From Neomegalonema sp. (GTDB lineage Bacteria > Pseudomonadota > Alphaproteobacteria > Rhodobacterales > Rhodobacteraceae), in the NCBI RefSeq assembly GCF_028688855.1, contig NZ_JAQTXI010000005.1:1-64000 (forward strand): 64,000 nucleotides of DNA, written 5' to 3'. The notes under the pieces were generated by a model. That model was given only the letters and a program-made list of their open reading frames with translations, was not told where the DNA came from and made no database searches. Each line of letters begins with the position of its first letter. Positions within the stretch are counted from its first letter, which is position 1. The translations under genes and the position numbers were made by a program. Positions 54,421 through 63,586 of this stretch are shown one piece after another.

Positions 54421-55731
54421 TCAGCGCGGCGCCTGCTCCGCCTCGCCGCCCGAGCGGTCGGCCAGGCCCCTGAGCCCCTCGGCGGCGATCCCGCGCGCCG
54501 AGGGCTTCGGCAGCACATGGAAGGGCAGGGGCCGACAGACCTCCATGGCCGCCACGCCCACGCGGGCGGTCAGGGCGCCGTTGAGCAGTCCCTCGCCGAA
54601 GCGCCGCGAGAGCTTGGCCACGGCGCCTCCGCCCAGAGCGGGCCCGATGAGGTCGTCCGCCAGAGCCACCGCGCCCGTAGCCGCCAGATGGGCCGCCACC
54701 TGCTTCATCAGCCGCCAGCCTCCGAGCCAGCCGCCGCGTCCGCCGTAGCTCTGGGCGATGCGGCGGATCATCCGCAGGTTGATGTAGAGGATCGCCATGG
54801 CGTCGAGGATCCCCGCCGGGATCAGCGCCGTGGCCACGGCGGCGTTGCGCGCGCCCTCGGCGGCGGCCTGACGCGCCGAGGCGTCCGGACCCGCCAGATA
54901 GCTCCGTTCGGCCAGAGCGATCAGGCCCGAGGCGTCGGGCTGGTCGCCCTTCAGGGCCTTCACCCGCTCGCGGGCCTCGGCGAGCTCGGGGCGTCCGGAG
55001 GCGAGGGCCTCCAGATCCTTGAGGGCGGCCTCGGCGGCGGGGCGGTCCTCGTGACGCAGGGCCCGGGCCGCGAGGATCTGCGTCTCCTCCGCCCGCCTGA
55101 GCCGCGAGAGGGCCGCCAGCTCCCGCGCCGCCATGAGCAGCAGCGCCAGAACCGCCAGCCCCAGCAGGACCATCGCCGTCCGCCCGAGCCAGAGGTTGCG
55201 CGTCAGCAGCCCCGCGATGGTCTCGTAGGCCGCCAGAGACAGCGCCAGAGTCAGGAATCCGCCGAAGGCCCACCAGAAGAGCCGACTCAACGCCGAGCCC
55301 CGCGCCATGCGCGCCGCGCTGGCCGCCGCGGCGGCGGGCTCGGTCAGGGGCGTCAGGGAATCGGGCTGGGGGGCGTCCTGCGCCGAGAGGACCGGCGCCG
55401 GAGGAACCTCGTCGCCCTTGAGCAGGAAGGGCGCGGGCTTGCCCGCCGCGCCGCCGCGCGGAGAGGCCACGTCGCGGAAGACCTCGGCGGCGGGCTCGAA
55501 GCGGGGGCGCGGCTCGACCACCGGAGCCGCAGGCGCGGCGGGCTCGGGCGGCGCGACCCGCGCGGCGGCCCGCTCCATGAGCGGCGGAGGCGGAGGCGCA
55601 GGGGGCGGCTCGGGGGGAGGCGGAGGGGGAGGGGGCGCCTCCGTCCGGGGCGGATCGACGGGGAAGATCTCCGGACGCCTGGAGCTGCGGTCGGAAGGGC
55701 CGTTCTGGTCGGAAGGGGGGGGAGGAGTCAT
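54421..55731 (-). CDS. DUF697 (YcjF/TIGR01620-like) membrane protein
   Basis: The 436-residue protein begins with about 110 disordered Pro-rich residues, then two transmembrane helices (LFWWAFGGFLTLALSLAAYE and TAMVLLGLAVLALLLMAARE). A helical region and a C-terminal DUF697 domain (ATALIPAGILDAMAILYINLRMIRRIAQSYGGRGGWLGGWRLMKQV, ALTARVGVAAMEVCRPLPF) follow. E. coli YcjF has the same layout and partners YcjX; no ycjX is seen next to it here. The function is unknown. Confidence 0.82.
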   Translation of the reverse strand: MTPPPPSDQNGPSDRSSRRPEIFPVDPPRTEAPPPPPPPPEPPPAPPPPPLMERAAARVAPPEPAAPAAPVVEPRPRFEPAAEVFRDVASPRGGAAGKPAPFLLKGDEVPPAPVLSAQDAPQPDSLTPLTEPAAAAASAARMARGSALSRLFWWAFGGFLTLALSLAAYETIAGLLTRNLWLGRTAMVLLGLAVLALLLMAARELAALSRLRRAEETQILAARALRHEDRPAAEAALKDLEALASGRPELAEARERVKALKGDQPDASGLIALAERSYLAGPDASARQAAAEGARNAAVATALIPAGILDAMAILYINLRMIRRIAQSYGGRGGWLGGWRLMKQVAAHLAATGAVALADDLIGPALGGGAVAKLSRRFGEGLLNGALTARVGVAAMEVCRPLPFHVLPKPSARGIAAEGLRGLADRSGGEAEQAPR

Positions 55732-55896
55732 GAACTTCGGCCTTGCTGCATGTCCGGAATGCGGGATATGCCCCTCGGAGCCGCAGGGCGCAAGACAGGG
55801 CGCAAGACGGAGCCGTCGACCCTGCTCCGGCCCGGCTCCCGGCTCCGGAGACCGGGGCGCGCCCCCGGACCGGACGAAGGGCGAGAGGAGGCGTCG

Positions 55897-56853
55897 GTGG
55901 TCTCGATCTATCTGCCCATCGCGGAGACTTCCGTGGATCTGAGCCTGCTGCTGGGGATCGGCGGCGGAGTGGGCTTCATGTCGGGACTTTTCGGCGTGGG
56001 CGGCGGATTCCTGCTGACGCCGCTGCTGATCTTCGCCAACGTGCCTCCGACCGTCGCGGTGGCCACGGGCGGCAATCATGTGGCGGGCTCCTCCTTCTCG
56101 GCGCTGCTGACCCACTGGCGGCGCGGCGGAGTCGATCCGCGCATGGGGACCGTGCTGCTGATCGCGGGCGTGCTGGGCTCGGCGACGGGAGTGCGCATCT
56201 TCCGCTGGCTGGTCGAGACGGGGCAGGTGGATCTCGTGGTGGCGCTCTCCTACGTGACGCTGCTGGGCGTCGTCGGCGCGCTGATGCTGGCGGAATCGGC
56301 GCGCGACTGGCTCAGGCGGGGCGCGCCGCCGCCGCCGCCGGGACCGCCCTCGCGGTTCGAGAAATTCATCCGTCGTCTGCCCTTCAAGCGCCATTTCCCG
56401 CGCTCCGCCCTGACCATCAGCCTCATTCCGCCGCTCCTGATCGGCTTCGCGGTGGGGGTGCTCTCGGCGGTGATGGGCGTGGGCGGCGGATTCGTCATGG
56501 TTCCGGCCATGCTCTACATCCTCAAGATGCCCGCGCGGGTGGTGGTCGGCACCTCGCTGATGCAGATCACGGTCGTCGCCGCCGCCTCGACGCTCATGCA
56601 CGCTTACGTCAACCAGACGGTGGACGTGGTGCTGGCTCTGGTGCTGCTGGTGGGCGGCGTGGTGGGCGCCCAGATCGGCGCGATCTTCGGCGCGAGGCTG
56701 CGGGCCGAACGCTTTCAGTTCCTGCTGGCGGCGCTGGTCCTGGTGACGGCGGGGCGGCTCGCCTATGACCTCGTGGCGCGGCCGGGGCCCGAAGACCTCT
56801 ACGTCATCCGCCATGAGGAGGGGTCGGGCGCATGGCGCAGGGGCGGAAGATGA
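55897..56853 (+). CDS. TauE/SafE family sulfite exporter-like permease
   Basis: The 318-residue protein has two inverted halves, each with a VGGGFxxxP motif (GLFGVGGGFLLTPLLIFANVPPTVAVATG and MGVGGGFVMVPAMLYILKMPARVVVGTS), about eight TM helices and a central charged loop (RFEKFIRRLPFKRHFPR). The family exports sulfite, sulfonates or related anions. The start GTG 55897 follows GAGAGGAG. The downstream gene overlaps it and belongs to its usual partner family. Confidence 0.9.
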   Translation: MVSIYLPIAETSVDLSLLLGIGGGVGFMSGLFGVGGGFLLTPLLIFANVPPTVAVATGGNHVAGSSFSALLTHWRRGGVDPRMGTVLLIAGVLGSATGVRIFRWLVETGQVDLVVALSYVTLLGVVGALMLAESARDWLRRGAPPPPPGPPSRFEKFIRRLPFKRHFPRSALTISLIPPLLIGFAVGVLSAVMGVGGGFVMVPAMLYILKMPARVVVGTSLMQITVVAAASTLMHAYVNQTVDVVLALVLLVGGVVGAQIGAIFGARLRAERFQFLLAALVLVTAGRLAYDLVARPGPEDLYVIRHEEGSGAWRRGGR

Positions 56854-57668
56854 ACCGCGCGGCGAAGCTGGCCCTCGGGGCGGCGGCGAGCCTGGCGGCG
56901 CTCTGGACGCCCGCCGCTCCGGCGCAGGAGGCGGCTCCGGCGCCTCGCCAGAGGCTGGAGGAGCGGCTGATCTCGGCGCTCTCCGACGAGGAGATCACCA
57001 TCCAGACGCTCTACGCCGGATCCGAGCTTCTGGTCTTCGGCGCCGTCGAGCGCAACCGCTTCATCACCGAACGCGACGGCGAACTGGACATCGCCATCCG
57101 CATCCGCGGCCCGACGGAGCCTCTGGTGGTCTGGCGCAAGGAGCGCCGCTTCGGACTCTGGGTCAACGGCGCCCGCGCCCGCTTCCCCGACGCTCCCCGC
57201 TATTACGCCGTGGCCAGCACGCGGCCGCTCTCCGAAATGCTCTCGGCGGCCCAGAGGATGGGCGTGCAGCTCACCGATCTGGAGCCCGTCAAGCTGATCG
57301 ACGCGCGCGGCGAGCCCGAGGATCCCCAGAGCTTCCAGCGCGCCGCCATGCGCCGCATGGAGCGCCAGGGCGTCTATCACGTCGCGCCCGAGGGCGTGAG
57401 CCTGCGCGGCGAGACGCTCTTCAGCGCGCGCTTCGCGCTGCCGCCCAACATCGTCAGCGGAGAATATGACGTGCACATCGTCATGGCGCGCAACGGCCGT
57501 TATCTGGAGGCCTCGCGCCATCTGATGCCGGTGCGGCTCAGCGGCTTCGAACAGGCTCTGGCGCGGGCGGCCCGCGAAAGGCCCCTGCTCTACGGGATCG
57601 GCTGCGTTCTGGCGGCCATCGCCATGGGCTGGACGGCCTCGGAGATCTTCCGCCGCGTCCGGCGCTAG
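56832..57668 (+). CDS. TIGR02186 family protein, partner of the TauE/SafE permease
   Basis: The 278-residue protein has an N-terminal signal or anchor ([24 protein letters not shown]). A soluble domain begins [32 protein letters not shown], with [49 protein letters not shown]-terminal TM ([27 protein letters not shown]) follows. This matches the alphaproteobacterial TIGR02186 group, found next to TauE/SafE genes. The strong site GAGGAGGGG points to ATG 56832, overlapping the permease by 22 bases; ATG 56850 in an ATGA overlap is an alternative. Its role is unknown. Confidence 0.85.
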   Translation: MAQGRKMNRAAKLALGAAASLAALWTPAAPAQEAAPAPRQRLEERLISALSDEEITIQTLYAGSELLVFGAVERNRFITERDGELDIAIRIRGPTEPLVVWRKERRFGLWVNGARARFPDAPRYYAVASTRPLSEMLSAAQRMGVQLTDLEPVKLIDARGEPEDPQSFQRAAMRRMERQGVYHVAPEGVSLRGETLFSARFALPPNIVSGEYDVHIVMARNGRYLEASRHLMPVRLSGFEQALARAARERPLLYGIGCVLAAIAMGWTASEIFRRVRR

Positions 57669-57835
57669 AGCCTCGTCCGGCGTCCGGCGTCGGGAGGGGG
57701 GGGGCGCCCCGGCCCTCCGGAGGCCTTATGCGGTTCTCGCAGGCGCCATATTCGGCCTGCGGGCTTTCCTCCGGGGCGCGCATCCCCCATATGGAGGATC
57801 CGCGCGCATCAGGGCGCCGGAGTTCGGAGATCTTG

Positions 57836-58492
57836 ATGACTGGCGTCTTTTCGTCCCTCGCCGCCGCTGCGGCCGGGCGCGCGCCGGGCGGCCTGCCGGG
57901 TCGCGCCGAGCCGATCCCCACCGCGGAGCGTCATTTCGTGAACGGCGCGCCCCTGAAGGGCCCCCATCCGGAGAACCTGCGCAGCGTTCTCCTCGGCATG
58001 GGCTGCTTCTGGGGCGTCGAGCGCAAGCTCTGGAACGCGCCCGGCGTGCAGGTCACGGCGGCGGGCTACGCAGGGGGCGCGACCCCCAATCCGACCTACA
58101 AGGAGGTCTGTTCGGGGCTGACCGGCCACGCCGAGGTCGTGCAGGTCGTCTATGATCCCCAGATCCTGACCGACGAAGCCCTGCTCAAGATCTTCTGGGA
58201 GAGCCACGACCCCACCCAGGGCATGCGGCAGGGCGCCGACGTGGGCTCGCAATACCGCTCGGCGATCTACGCCGCCGATCCCGCCTTCCTCGAAGCCGCG
58301 CAGCGGACGCGTCGGGAGTACGACGCGCGGCTGAGGGCGGCGGGCTACGGGCCGGTCACCACCGAGATCGCCGGAGAGCGCCCCTTCTATTTCGCCGAGG
58401 ACTACCATCAGCAATATCTGGCGAAGAACCCCGAGGGCTATTGCGGCCTCAAGGGAACGGGCGTGGCCTGCGTCGCGGAGACCGCCGCCTGA
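57836..58492 (+). CDS. msrA: peptide-methionine (S)-S-oxide reductase
   Basis: MsrA repairs oxidised methionine using thioredoxin. The 218-residue protein has the active-site motif [12 protein letters not shown] (Cys57), [60 protein letters not shown] and the recycling Cys pair in [15 protein letters not shown]. The N-terminal 35 residues are longer than minimal MsrA, but no clear signal peptide is present. It is convergent with lexA. The TrxB encoded at 14592-15536 can recycle its thioredoxin. Confidence 0.95.
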   Translation: MTGVFSSLAAAAAGRAPGGLPGRAEPIPTAERHFVNGAPLKGPHPENLRSVLLGMGCFWGVERKLWNAPGVQVTAAGYAGGATPNPTYKEVCSGLTGHAEVVQVVYDPQILTDEALLKIFWESHDPTQGMRQGADVGSQYRSAIYAADPAFLEAAQRTRREYDARLRAAGYGPVTTEIAGERPFYFAEDYHQQYLAKNPEGYCGLKGTGVACVAETAA

Positions 58493-58516
58493 AGCAGGCG
58501 GAAGGGCGTGAAGAAG

Positions 58517-58538
58517 CCCCCGGAGGATCCTCCGGGGG
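58517..58538. terminator. bidirectional terminator between msrA and lexA
   Basis: A perfect 22-base palindrome of five C, GGAGGATCCTCC core and five G; CTTCTTC follows on the lexA side. Confidence 0.7.
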
Positions 58539-58595
58539 TCTGAACGGGCGGAGCCTGCGTCCCGTCGGGGCTCGGCTCCGCCGCGCGGCCTCGCT

Positions 58596-59336
58596 TCAGT
58601 AGGAGCGGAAGATTCCCGCCAGCTTGCCCTGGATGGCCACCTGTTCGGGGCGGTAGATCTGCGTCTCGTAGGCGGAGTTGGCGGGCTCCAGCGCGATGGA
58701 GCCGCTGCCCCGGCGCCGGAAGCGCTTGAGCGTCGCCTCCTCCTCGCCGACGAGCGCCACCACCACGTCGCCGGTCTCGGCGGTGTCGGTGGAGGAGATC
58801 AGCGCGACGTCGCCGTCGCGGATTCCCATGTCGATCATCGAATCGCCCTTCACCCGCAGCGCGTAATAGGGCCCGCCCTTGCGGACCATCGCCGCCGGGA
58901 AGGCCAGATGCGCCTCGATGTTCGATTCGGCGAGAATCGGCACGCCCGCCGCCACCCGTCCGATCAGCGGCGCCTCGATCACGCCCGAGGGCGGAAGGGG
59001 CCGTTCGGCGGATTTCTCGGCGGGCTTGCGGCCCTCGACCAGGCTCGGGCGGAAGGAGGGCGCGGGCGTCGCGGGGGAGGCCGCCGCCGAAGCCGGAGCG
59101 GCGTATTTGTCGCGCTCCATGCGGTCGGGGCGCTTGAGCACCTCCAGGGCCCGGGCCCGGTGCGGCAGGCGGTGGATGAAGCCCCGCTCCTCCAGGGCCA
59201 TGATCAGGCGATGAATGCCCGATTTCGATTTCAGCGACAGCGCGACCTTCATTTCATCGAAGGAGGGCGAGATGCCCGTTTCCTGAATGCGCGCGTCGAT
59301 GAAGACCAACAGCTGATACTGCTTGCGCGTGAGCAT
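58596..59336 (-). CDS. lexA: SOS repressor LexA
   Basis: LexA represses SOS genes and cleaves itself when RecA filaments form. The 246-residue protein has the winged-helix DNA-binding domain ([30 protein letters not shown]...[16 protein letters not shown]). The cleavage site is Ala130-Gly131 in [12 protein letters not shown], and the Ser166/Lys204 dyad sits in [13 protein letters not shown] and [14 protein letters not shown]7-GTTC box lies 150 bases upstream, supporting autoregulation. moeA lies upstream on the same strand but is separated by 254 bases. Confidence 0.97.
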   Translation of the reverse strand: MLTRKQYQLLVFIDARIQETGISPSFDEMKVALSLKSKSGIHRLIMALEERGFIHRLPHRARALEVLKRPDRMERDKYAAPASAAASPATPAPSFRPSLVEGRKPAEKSAERPLPPSGVIEAPLIGRVAAGVPILAESNIEAHLAFPAAMVRKGGPYYALRVKGDSMIDMGIRDGDVALISSTDTAETGDVVVALVGEEEATLKRFRRRGSGSIALEPANSAYETQIYRPEQVAIQGKLAGIFRSY

Positions 59337-59485
59337 CCTCGTCTCCGGTCCGGCTGGGGCGCGCTCCGCACGGGCGGCGGCCGCCGTCCGGAATGCGCGC
59401 CATGTGTTGAACGGATCCGGACGTTCCTCCGTCCCCGGAAGGATCGGCGGAGGCGCCGGACCAAGCGGCGTCTTCTTCCCATATT

Positions 59486-59500
59486 GTTCTAGGAAAGTTC
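59486..59500 (-). promoter_or_regulatory. LexA (SOS) box upstream of lexA
   Basis: GTTC-TAGGAAA-GTTC matches the alphaproteobacterial LexA site GTTC-N7-GTTC exactly (family knowledge). Confidence 0.8.
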
Positions 59501-59590
59501 GGAGGCTTCGTCAAGACGTTCCCCGCATGTATCCGGCCTGTATCCCGGACCTTGCGAAAGCCTCTCCCAAAGCGCCTTGAGGAGGGCGCG

Positions 59591-60799
59591 TCAGGACCAG
59601 GGCGCCTCCAGAGGCAGGATCTCCACCCATTCGCCGGCTCCGGCGGCCGGGGCGCGCGCCGCCCGCACGAGCAGCGCCTGCGCCTCCGTGAGCAGCCGCG
59701 CGCGGGAGCTGTCCTGATCGGAGAAGGGCCGCACCAGATCGCCTTCCGGGCCGGATTCGAGCGTCGCGCGCATGTAGTGCTCGCGGGGGCCGTTGGCGGG
59801 CAGGGCCTCCGCCAGACGCGCCGGACGCCGGGTCCGGGCTCCGCCTTCGCCGCCCATCAGCCGCTCCAGAGCCGGACGCAGGAACAATTCGCCGCAGACC
59901 TGCGCCGAAACCGGATTGCCCGGAAGCCCGAGAATCGCGAGGCCCCCCAGCCGCGCCGCCGTCAGGGGCTTGCCCGGACGCAGCGCCAGACGGTGAAGCG
60001 CAAGCTCCGCCCCCTCCGCCGCCAGAGCCGGGCGGAGGTGGTCGTGATCTCCCACCGAGGCGCCTCCGATGGTCACGAGAAGATCGAACTCAGCCGCCGC
60101 GCCGCGCAGGATCGCGCGCAGGGCGTCGAGGTCGTCGGGAGCGACCGGCAGAAGCCGCGCCTCCGCCCCCGCCTGACGGGCCAGCCCCAGCAGGCCGTAT
60201 TGCGCCGAAGCGACGATGCGGCCGGGACCGGGCGTCGCGCCGGGAGACACGAGTTCGTCCCCCATGGGCAGGATCCCCACCCGGGGCGCGCGGCCCACCA
60301 GAACCTCCGGCAGGTTCATCGAGGCCAGAAGGGCCAGCTCGCGCGGACCGATGCGGCGTCCGGCGGGAATGAGGACCTCGCCCGCGCGGAAGTCGCGTCC
60401 GGCGGCCCGGATGTTCGAGGCCGAGAGGTCGAGCCCCTCGAGGAGCCGGATCTCCGCGCCTTCGCGGGCGGCCTCCTCCTGGATCACGACCTGATCCGCG
60501 CCTTCGGGAACCGGCGCTCCGGTGAAGATGCGCAGGGCCTCGCCCGGCCCGAGCCGCCCGGACCAGGGGCGACCCGCCGCCGATTCGCCGACCACCCGGA
60601 ACCGCGCGCCGGGTTCGGCCTCGACGCGGCGCAGGGCGTAGCCGTCCATGGAGGAGGCGTCGAAAGGCGGCTGGGTCAGGCGCGCGGCGGCCTCCTCGGC
60701 GAGGAAGCGGCCGAGGGCCGCCTCCAGAGGCAGCCGCTCGGGCGGAAGGGGCGGAACCAGAGCCCGCAGGCGCTCCAGAGCCTCGGAGACGGGAATCAT
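59591..60799 (-). CDS. moeA: molybdopterin molybdotransferase MoeA
   Basis: MoeA inserts molybdate into adenylated molybdopterin. The 402-residue protein starts MIPVSEALERLRALVPPL. It carries the MoeA signature segments FDASSMDGYALR, IFTGAPVPEGADQVVIQEEA, LLVTIGGASVGDHDHL and LGLPGNPVSAQVCGELFLRP. These cover domains 1 and 2, the MogA-like domain 3 and the C-terminal barrel. It is followed 7 bases after the SIMPL gene stop on the same strand, forming rsmD-SIMPL-moeA. Confidence 0.95.
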   Translation of the reverse strand: MIPVSEALERLRALVPPLPPERLPLEAALGRFLAEEAAARLTQPPFDASSMDGYALRRVEAEPGARFRVVGESAAGRPWSGRLGPGEALRIFTGAPVPEGADQVVIQEEAAREGAEIRLLEGLDLSASNIRAAGRDFRAGEVLIPAGRRIGPRELALLASMNLPEVLVGRAPRVGILPMGDELVSPGATPGPGRIVASAQYGLLGLARQAGAEARLLPVAPDDLDALRAILRGAAAEFDLLVTIGGASVGDHDHLRPALAAEGAELALHRLALRPGKPLTAARLGGLAILGLPGNPVSAQVCGELFLRPALERLMGGEGGARTRRPARLAEALPANGPREHYMRATLESGPEGDLVRPFSDQDSSRARLLTEAQALLVRAARAPAAGAGEWVEILPLEAPWS

Positions 60800-60806
60800 G
60801 GGCGGC

Positions 60807-61562
60807 TCAATCCTCCAGGTAATAGCGCACGCGGGCCACCACGCGGATCTTCTTCTCGGGCTCGGCGCGTTCGGAATATTCGCCGCCGTCGCGGGCGAGG
60901 ATCTGCACCACGCCTTGCTCCGCGCTGGCGATGGCTCCGAGGCGCGCGCCGGAATCCTCGGCGAACTGCTGCGCCGAGGCGCGGGCGGCGCGGGTGGCTT
61001 CGGCGATCATCTCGGGCTTGATGGCGTTGACCTCGGTGAAGGCGTATTCGGGGGCGTCGCCGGAGCTGTAGTCGCTGTCGCCGAGCCAGACGTCCTGATC
61101 CAGCAGCTTCCCCGTCTCGCCGGCGGCCTTGCGCAGGGCCGCGATCTGCGGGCTGCGCACCCGCCAGGCCCCGACGGCGAAATAACGCGCGGTTTCGGTC
61201 CCGTCCTCCTGAGCCCGGCGCTCGACGCGCAGGGAGGCGGGCTCCAGGGTCAGTTCGGCTTCGGGGAATCCGGCCGCCTTCAGGAAGGCCTCGACCGCCC
61301 TCTGCGCCTGGGCGTGCCCCGCCAGAGCCGCGGCGCGGCTTTCGCCCTCGCCGCGGAAGGAGAGCCGCCAGGTTCCCATGGTCGCCTGAACGTCGCGTTC
61401 GGAGAGCCCCAGCACATGGACCGTGCGGCCCGCCTGACGCATCTTCACCAGCGAGCTCCCGACGGCCCAGCCCGCGAAGGCCACGCCCGCCCCGATCAGC
61501 AATCCGCCCAGAACCGCGCTCCAGCCGCCGAAGCGCCGCGCGCCGATCTTCTCCGACTCCAT
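60807..61562 (-). CDS. SIMPL (DUF541) domain protein
   Basis: The 251-residue protein has an N-terminal transmembrane or signal segment (FGGWSAVLGGLLIGAGVAFAGWAVGSS). The SIMPL domain has VHVLGLSERDVQATMGTWRLSFRGEGESRAAALAGHAQAQRAVEAFL, EYAFTEVNAIKPEMIAEATRAARASAQQFAEDSGARLG and a YYLED end. The family is periplasmic and linked to oxidative or membrane stress (YggE relatives); no enzymatic role is known. It sits between rsmD and moeA. Confidence 0.88.
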   Translation of the reverse strand: MESEKIGARRFGGWSAVLGGLLIGAGVAFAGWAVGSSLVKMRQAGRTVHVLGLSERDVQATMGTWRLSFRGEGESRAAALAGHAQAQRAVEAFLKAAGFPEAELTLEPASLRVERRAQEDGTETARYFAVGAWRVRSPQIAALRKAAGETGKLLDQDVWLGDSDYSSGDAPEYAFTEVNAIKPEMIAEATRAARASAQQFAEDSGARLGAIASAEQGVVQILARDGGEYSERAEPEKKIRVVARVRYYLED

Positions 61563-61577
61563 CGCGTCCTCCCGAAA

Positions 61578-62171
61578 TCAGGAGCCGGAGGGCTCGCCCG
61601 GGAACCGGGCGATGACGATTCGGCTCTCTCCATAGGCGCGCTCATCAAGCCGCAGGAATCCGGGCGGGAGCAAGGCCTCTTCGTCGGCGGCGAACTCGAC
61701 CACCACCAGAGCCCCCGGCGCGAGCCAGCCGCCTTCCGCCGCCGCCTTCAGGGCGGGCGCCGCCAGACCCTTGCGGTAGGGGGGATCGGCGAAGACCAGA
61801 TCGAAGGGCGTCTCGCGGCAAGGGCCGATGGTGGTGGCGTCGCGGCGATAGATCTTGCTCTCGCCGACGGCCTGAAGCGCCTCGACGTTGTCGCGGATCA
61901 GGCTGCGGGCGTAGGCGTCGTCCTCGACGAACAAGGCCCGGATCGCGCCGCGCGACAAAGCCTCAAGCCCCAGAGCCCCCGTTCCGGCGAAGAGGTCCAG
62001 CACGCGGCGGCCCTCGGGAAGCGGAGGGCCTTCCTCGGGGCCGTAATCCCCGTGCGCGAGGATGTTGAACAGCGATTCCCGCAGCCGGTCCGAAGTGGGG
62101 CGCGGCTGCGCGCGGCCTTCCTCGGGGCCTTTCAGGGCTCTTCCGCGCCAACGTCCCGCCACGATCCGCAT
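61578..62171 (-). CDS. rsmD: 16S rRNA (guanine966-N2)-methyltransferase
   Basis: The 197-residue protein has the RsmD opening MRIVAGRWRGRALKGPEEG...RPTSDRLRESLFNILAH. SAM motif I is VLDLFAGTGALGLEALSRGA, and the catalytic DPPY box is LVFADPPYRKGLAAP. It methylates G966 of 16S rRNA in the 30S subunit (family knowledge). It is the first gene of a three-gene run with the SIMPL protein and moeA. Confidence 0.95.
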   Translation of the reverse strand: MRIVAGRWRGRALKGPEEGRAQPRPTSDRLRESLFNILAHGDYGPEEGPPLPEGRRVLDLFAGTGALGLEALSRGAIRALFVEDDAYARSLIRDNVEALQAVGESKIYRRDATTIGPCRETPFDLVFADPPYRKGLAAPALKAAAEGGWLAPGALVVVEFAADEEALLPPGFLRLDERAYGESRIVIARFPGEPSGS

Positions 62172-62294
62172 CCGCCGTCCTTTCGCGTCTCTCCCGGATA
62201 AGGGAATCCGTCCGGCGCGGCTTGCGCCTGCGCCGAGGCCATGGCATGTCCGACGCAGCGCCCCAGATGCGGCGAAAGATCACGGAGACCCATG

Positions 62295-63584
62295 ATGAGC
62301 GACGCCACGCCCGGCCTGCATACTCTCGCCGTCCACGCCGGACTCGCGCCCGATCCGGCCACGGGCGCCTTGCAGACGCCCATCTATCAAACCACCTCCT
62401 TCGTCTTCAAGGACGCCGATCACGCCGCGCGGCTCTTCAACCTCGAAGAGGTCGGCTACATCTATTCGCGCCTGACCAATCCGACCGTCTCGGCGCTGCA
62501 GACGCGCATCGCGGCTCTGGAGGGCGGCGCGGGCGCCGTGGCCACCTCCTCGGGCCACGCCGCGCAGCTTCTGGCGCTCTTTCCGCTGCTGGAGCCGGGC
62601 CTGAACTTCGTCGTCTCCAACAAGCTCTACGGCGGTTCGGCGAACCAGTTCTCGCAGGCCTTCAAGCGCTTCGGCTGGGAGGCCCGCTTCGTCGACTTCG
62701 AGCAGCCCGGCGCCATCGAGGCCGCCCTCGACGACAGGAGCCGCGCCATCTTCTGCGAGTCGCTGGCCAATCCGGGCGGCGTGGTGACGGATCTCAAGGC
62801 CGTGGCGAAGATCGCCGAGGCCCACAGGATTCCGCTCGTGGTGGACAACACCCTCGCGAGCCCGGCGCTCTGCCGCCCCATCGAGCACGGGGCGACCATC
62901 GTGGTCCATTCGACCACCAAGTTCATCACCGGCAACGGCACGACCATCGGCGGAATCGTGGTGGATTCGGGCAAGTTCGACTGGGCCGGATCGGGCAAGT
63001 TCCCGGCGCTCTCGGAGCCCTCGCCCTCCTATCACGGGCTGACCTTCCATCCGACCCTCGGGAGCATGGCCTACACCTTCTACGGCATCGCCATCGGCCT
63101 GCGCGATCTCGGGGTTTCGCTCTCGCCGCAGAACGCCTTCCTGACGCTGCTCGGCTCCGAGACCCTGCCGCTGCGCATCGCGAAACATTCCTCCAACGCC
63201 CTGGCCGTCGCCGAATGGCTGGAGAAGCGCCCCGAAGTCGAATGGGTCTCCTACGCCGGGCTCGAATCCTCGCCCTATCGCGCGCGCTCCGAGGAATATC
63301 TCAAGGGCTCGGGCGGCTCGGTCTTCACCTTCGGGCTGAAGGGCGGATATGAGGCGGGCAAGGTCTTCGTCAATTCGCTGAAGCTCTTCAGCCTGGTGGC
63401 CAATCTGGGCGATTCCCGCTCTCTGGTGGCCCATCCGGCCTCGACCACCCATCGCCAGATGACGCCCGAGGCCCGCGCCGCCGCCGGAGCCGGAGACGAA
63501 GTCGTGCGCCTCTCCATCGGTCTGGAGGACGTCGCCGACATCCTCGCCGATCTGGAGCAGGCCCTGAAGGCCGCGACGGCCTGA
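62295..63584 (+). CDS. O-acetylhomoserine aminocarboxypropyltransferase (sulfhydrylase)
   Basis: The 429-residue PLP enzyme shows the O-acetylhomoserine sulfhydrylase pattern: TLAVHAGLAPDPATGALQTPIYQTTSFVFKDADHAARLF, IYSRLTNPTVSALQTRIAALEGG, NTLASPALCRPIEHGATIVVHSTTKFITGNGTTIGG (Schiff-base Lys in STTKF) and SLGDSRSLVAHPASTTHRQM. It makes homocysteine from O-acetylhomoserine and sulfide, complementing the metC product. ATG 62295 has GGAG at seven bases; ATG 62292 is one codon earlier. Confidence 0.93.
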   Translation: MSDATPGLHTLAVHAGLAPDPATGALQTPIYQTTSFVFKDADHAARLFNLEEVGYIYSRLTNPTVSALQTRIAALEGGAGAVATSSGHAAQLLALFPLLEPGLNFVVSNKLYGGSANQFSQAFKRFGWEARFVDFEQPGAIEAALDDRSRAIFCESLANPGGVVTDLKAVAKIAEAHRIPLVVDNTLASPALCRPIEHGATIVVHSTTKFITGNGTTIGGIVVDSGKFDWAGSGKFPALSEPSPSYHGLTFHPTLGSMAYTFYGIAIGLRDLGVSLSPQNAFLTLLGSETLPLRIAKHSSNALAVAEWLEKRPEVEWVSYAGLESSPYRARSEEYLKGSGGSVFTFGLKGGYEAGKVFVNSLKLFSLVANLGDSRSLVAHPASTTHRQMTPEARAAAGAGDEVVRLSIGLEDVADILADLEQALKAATA

Positions 63585-63586
63585 TC

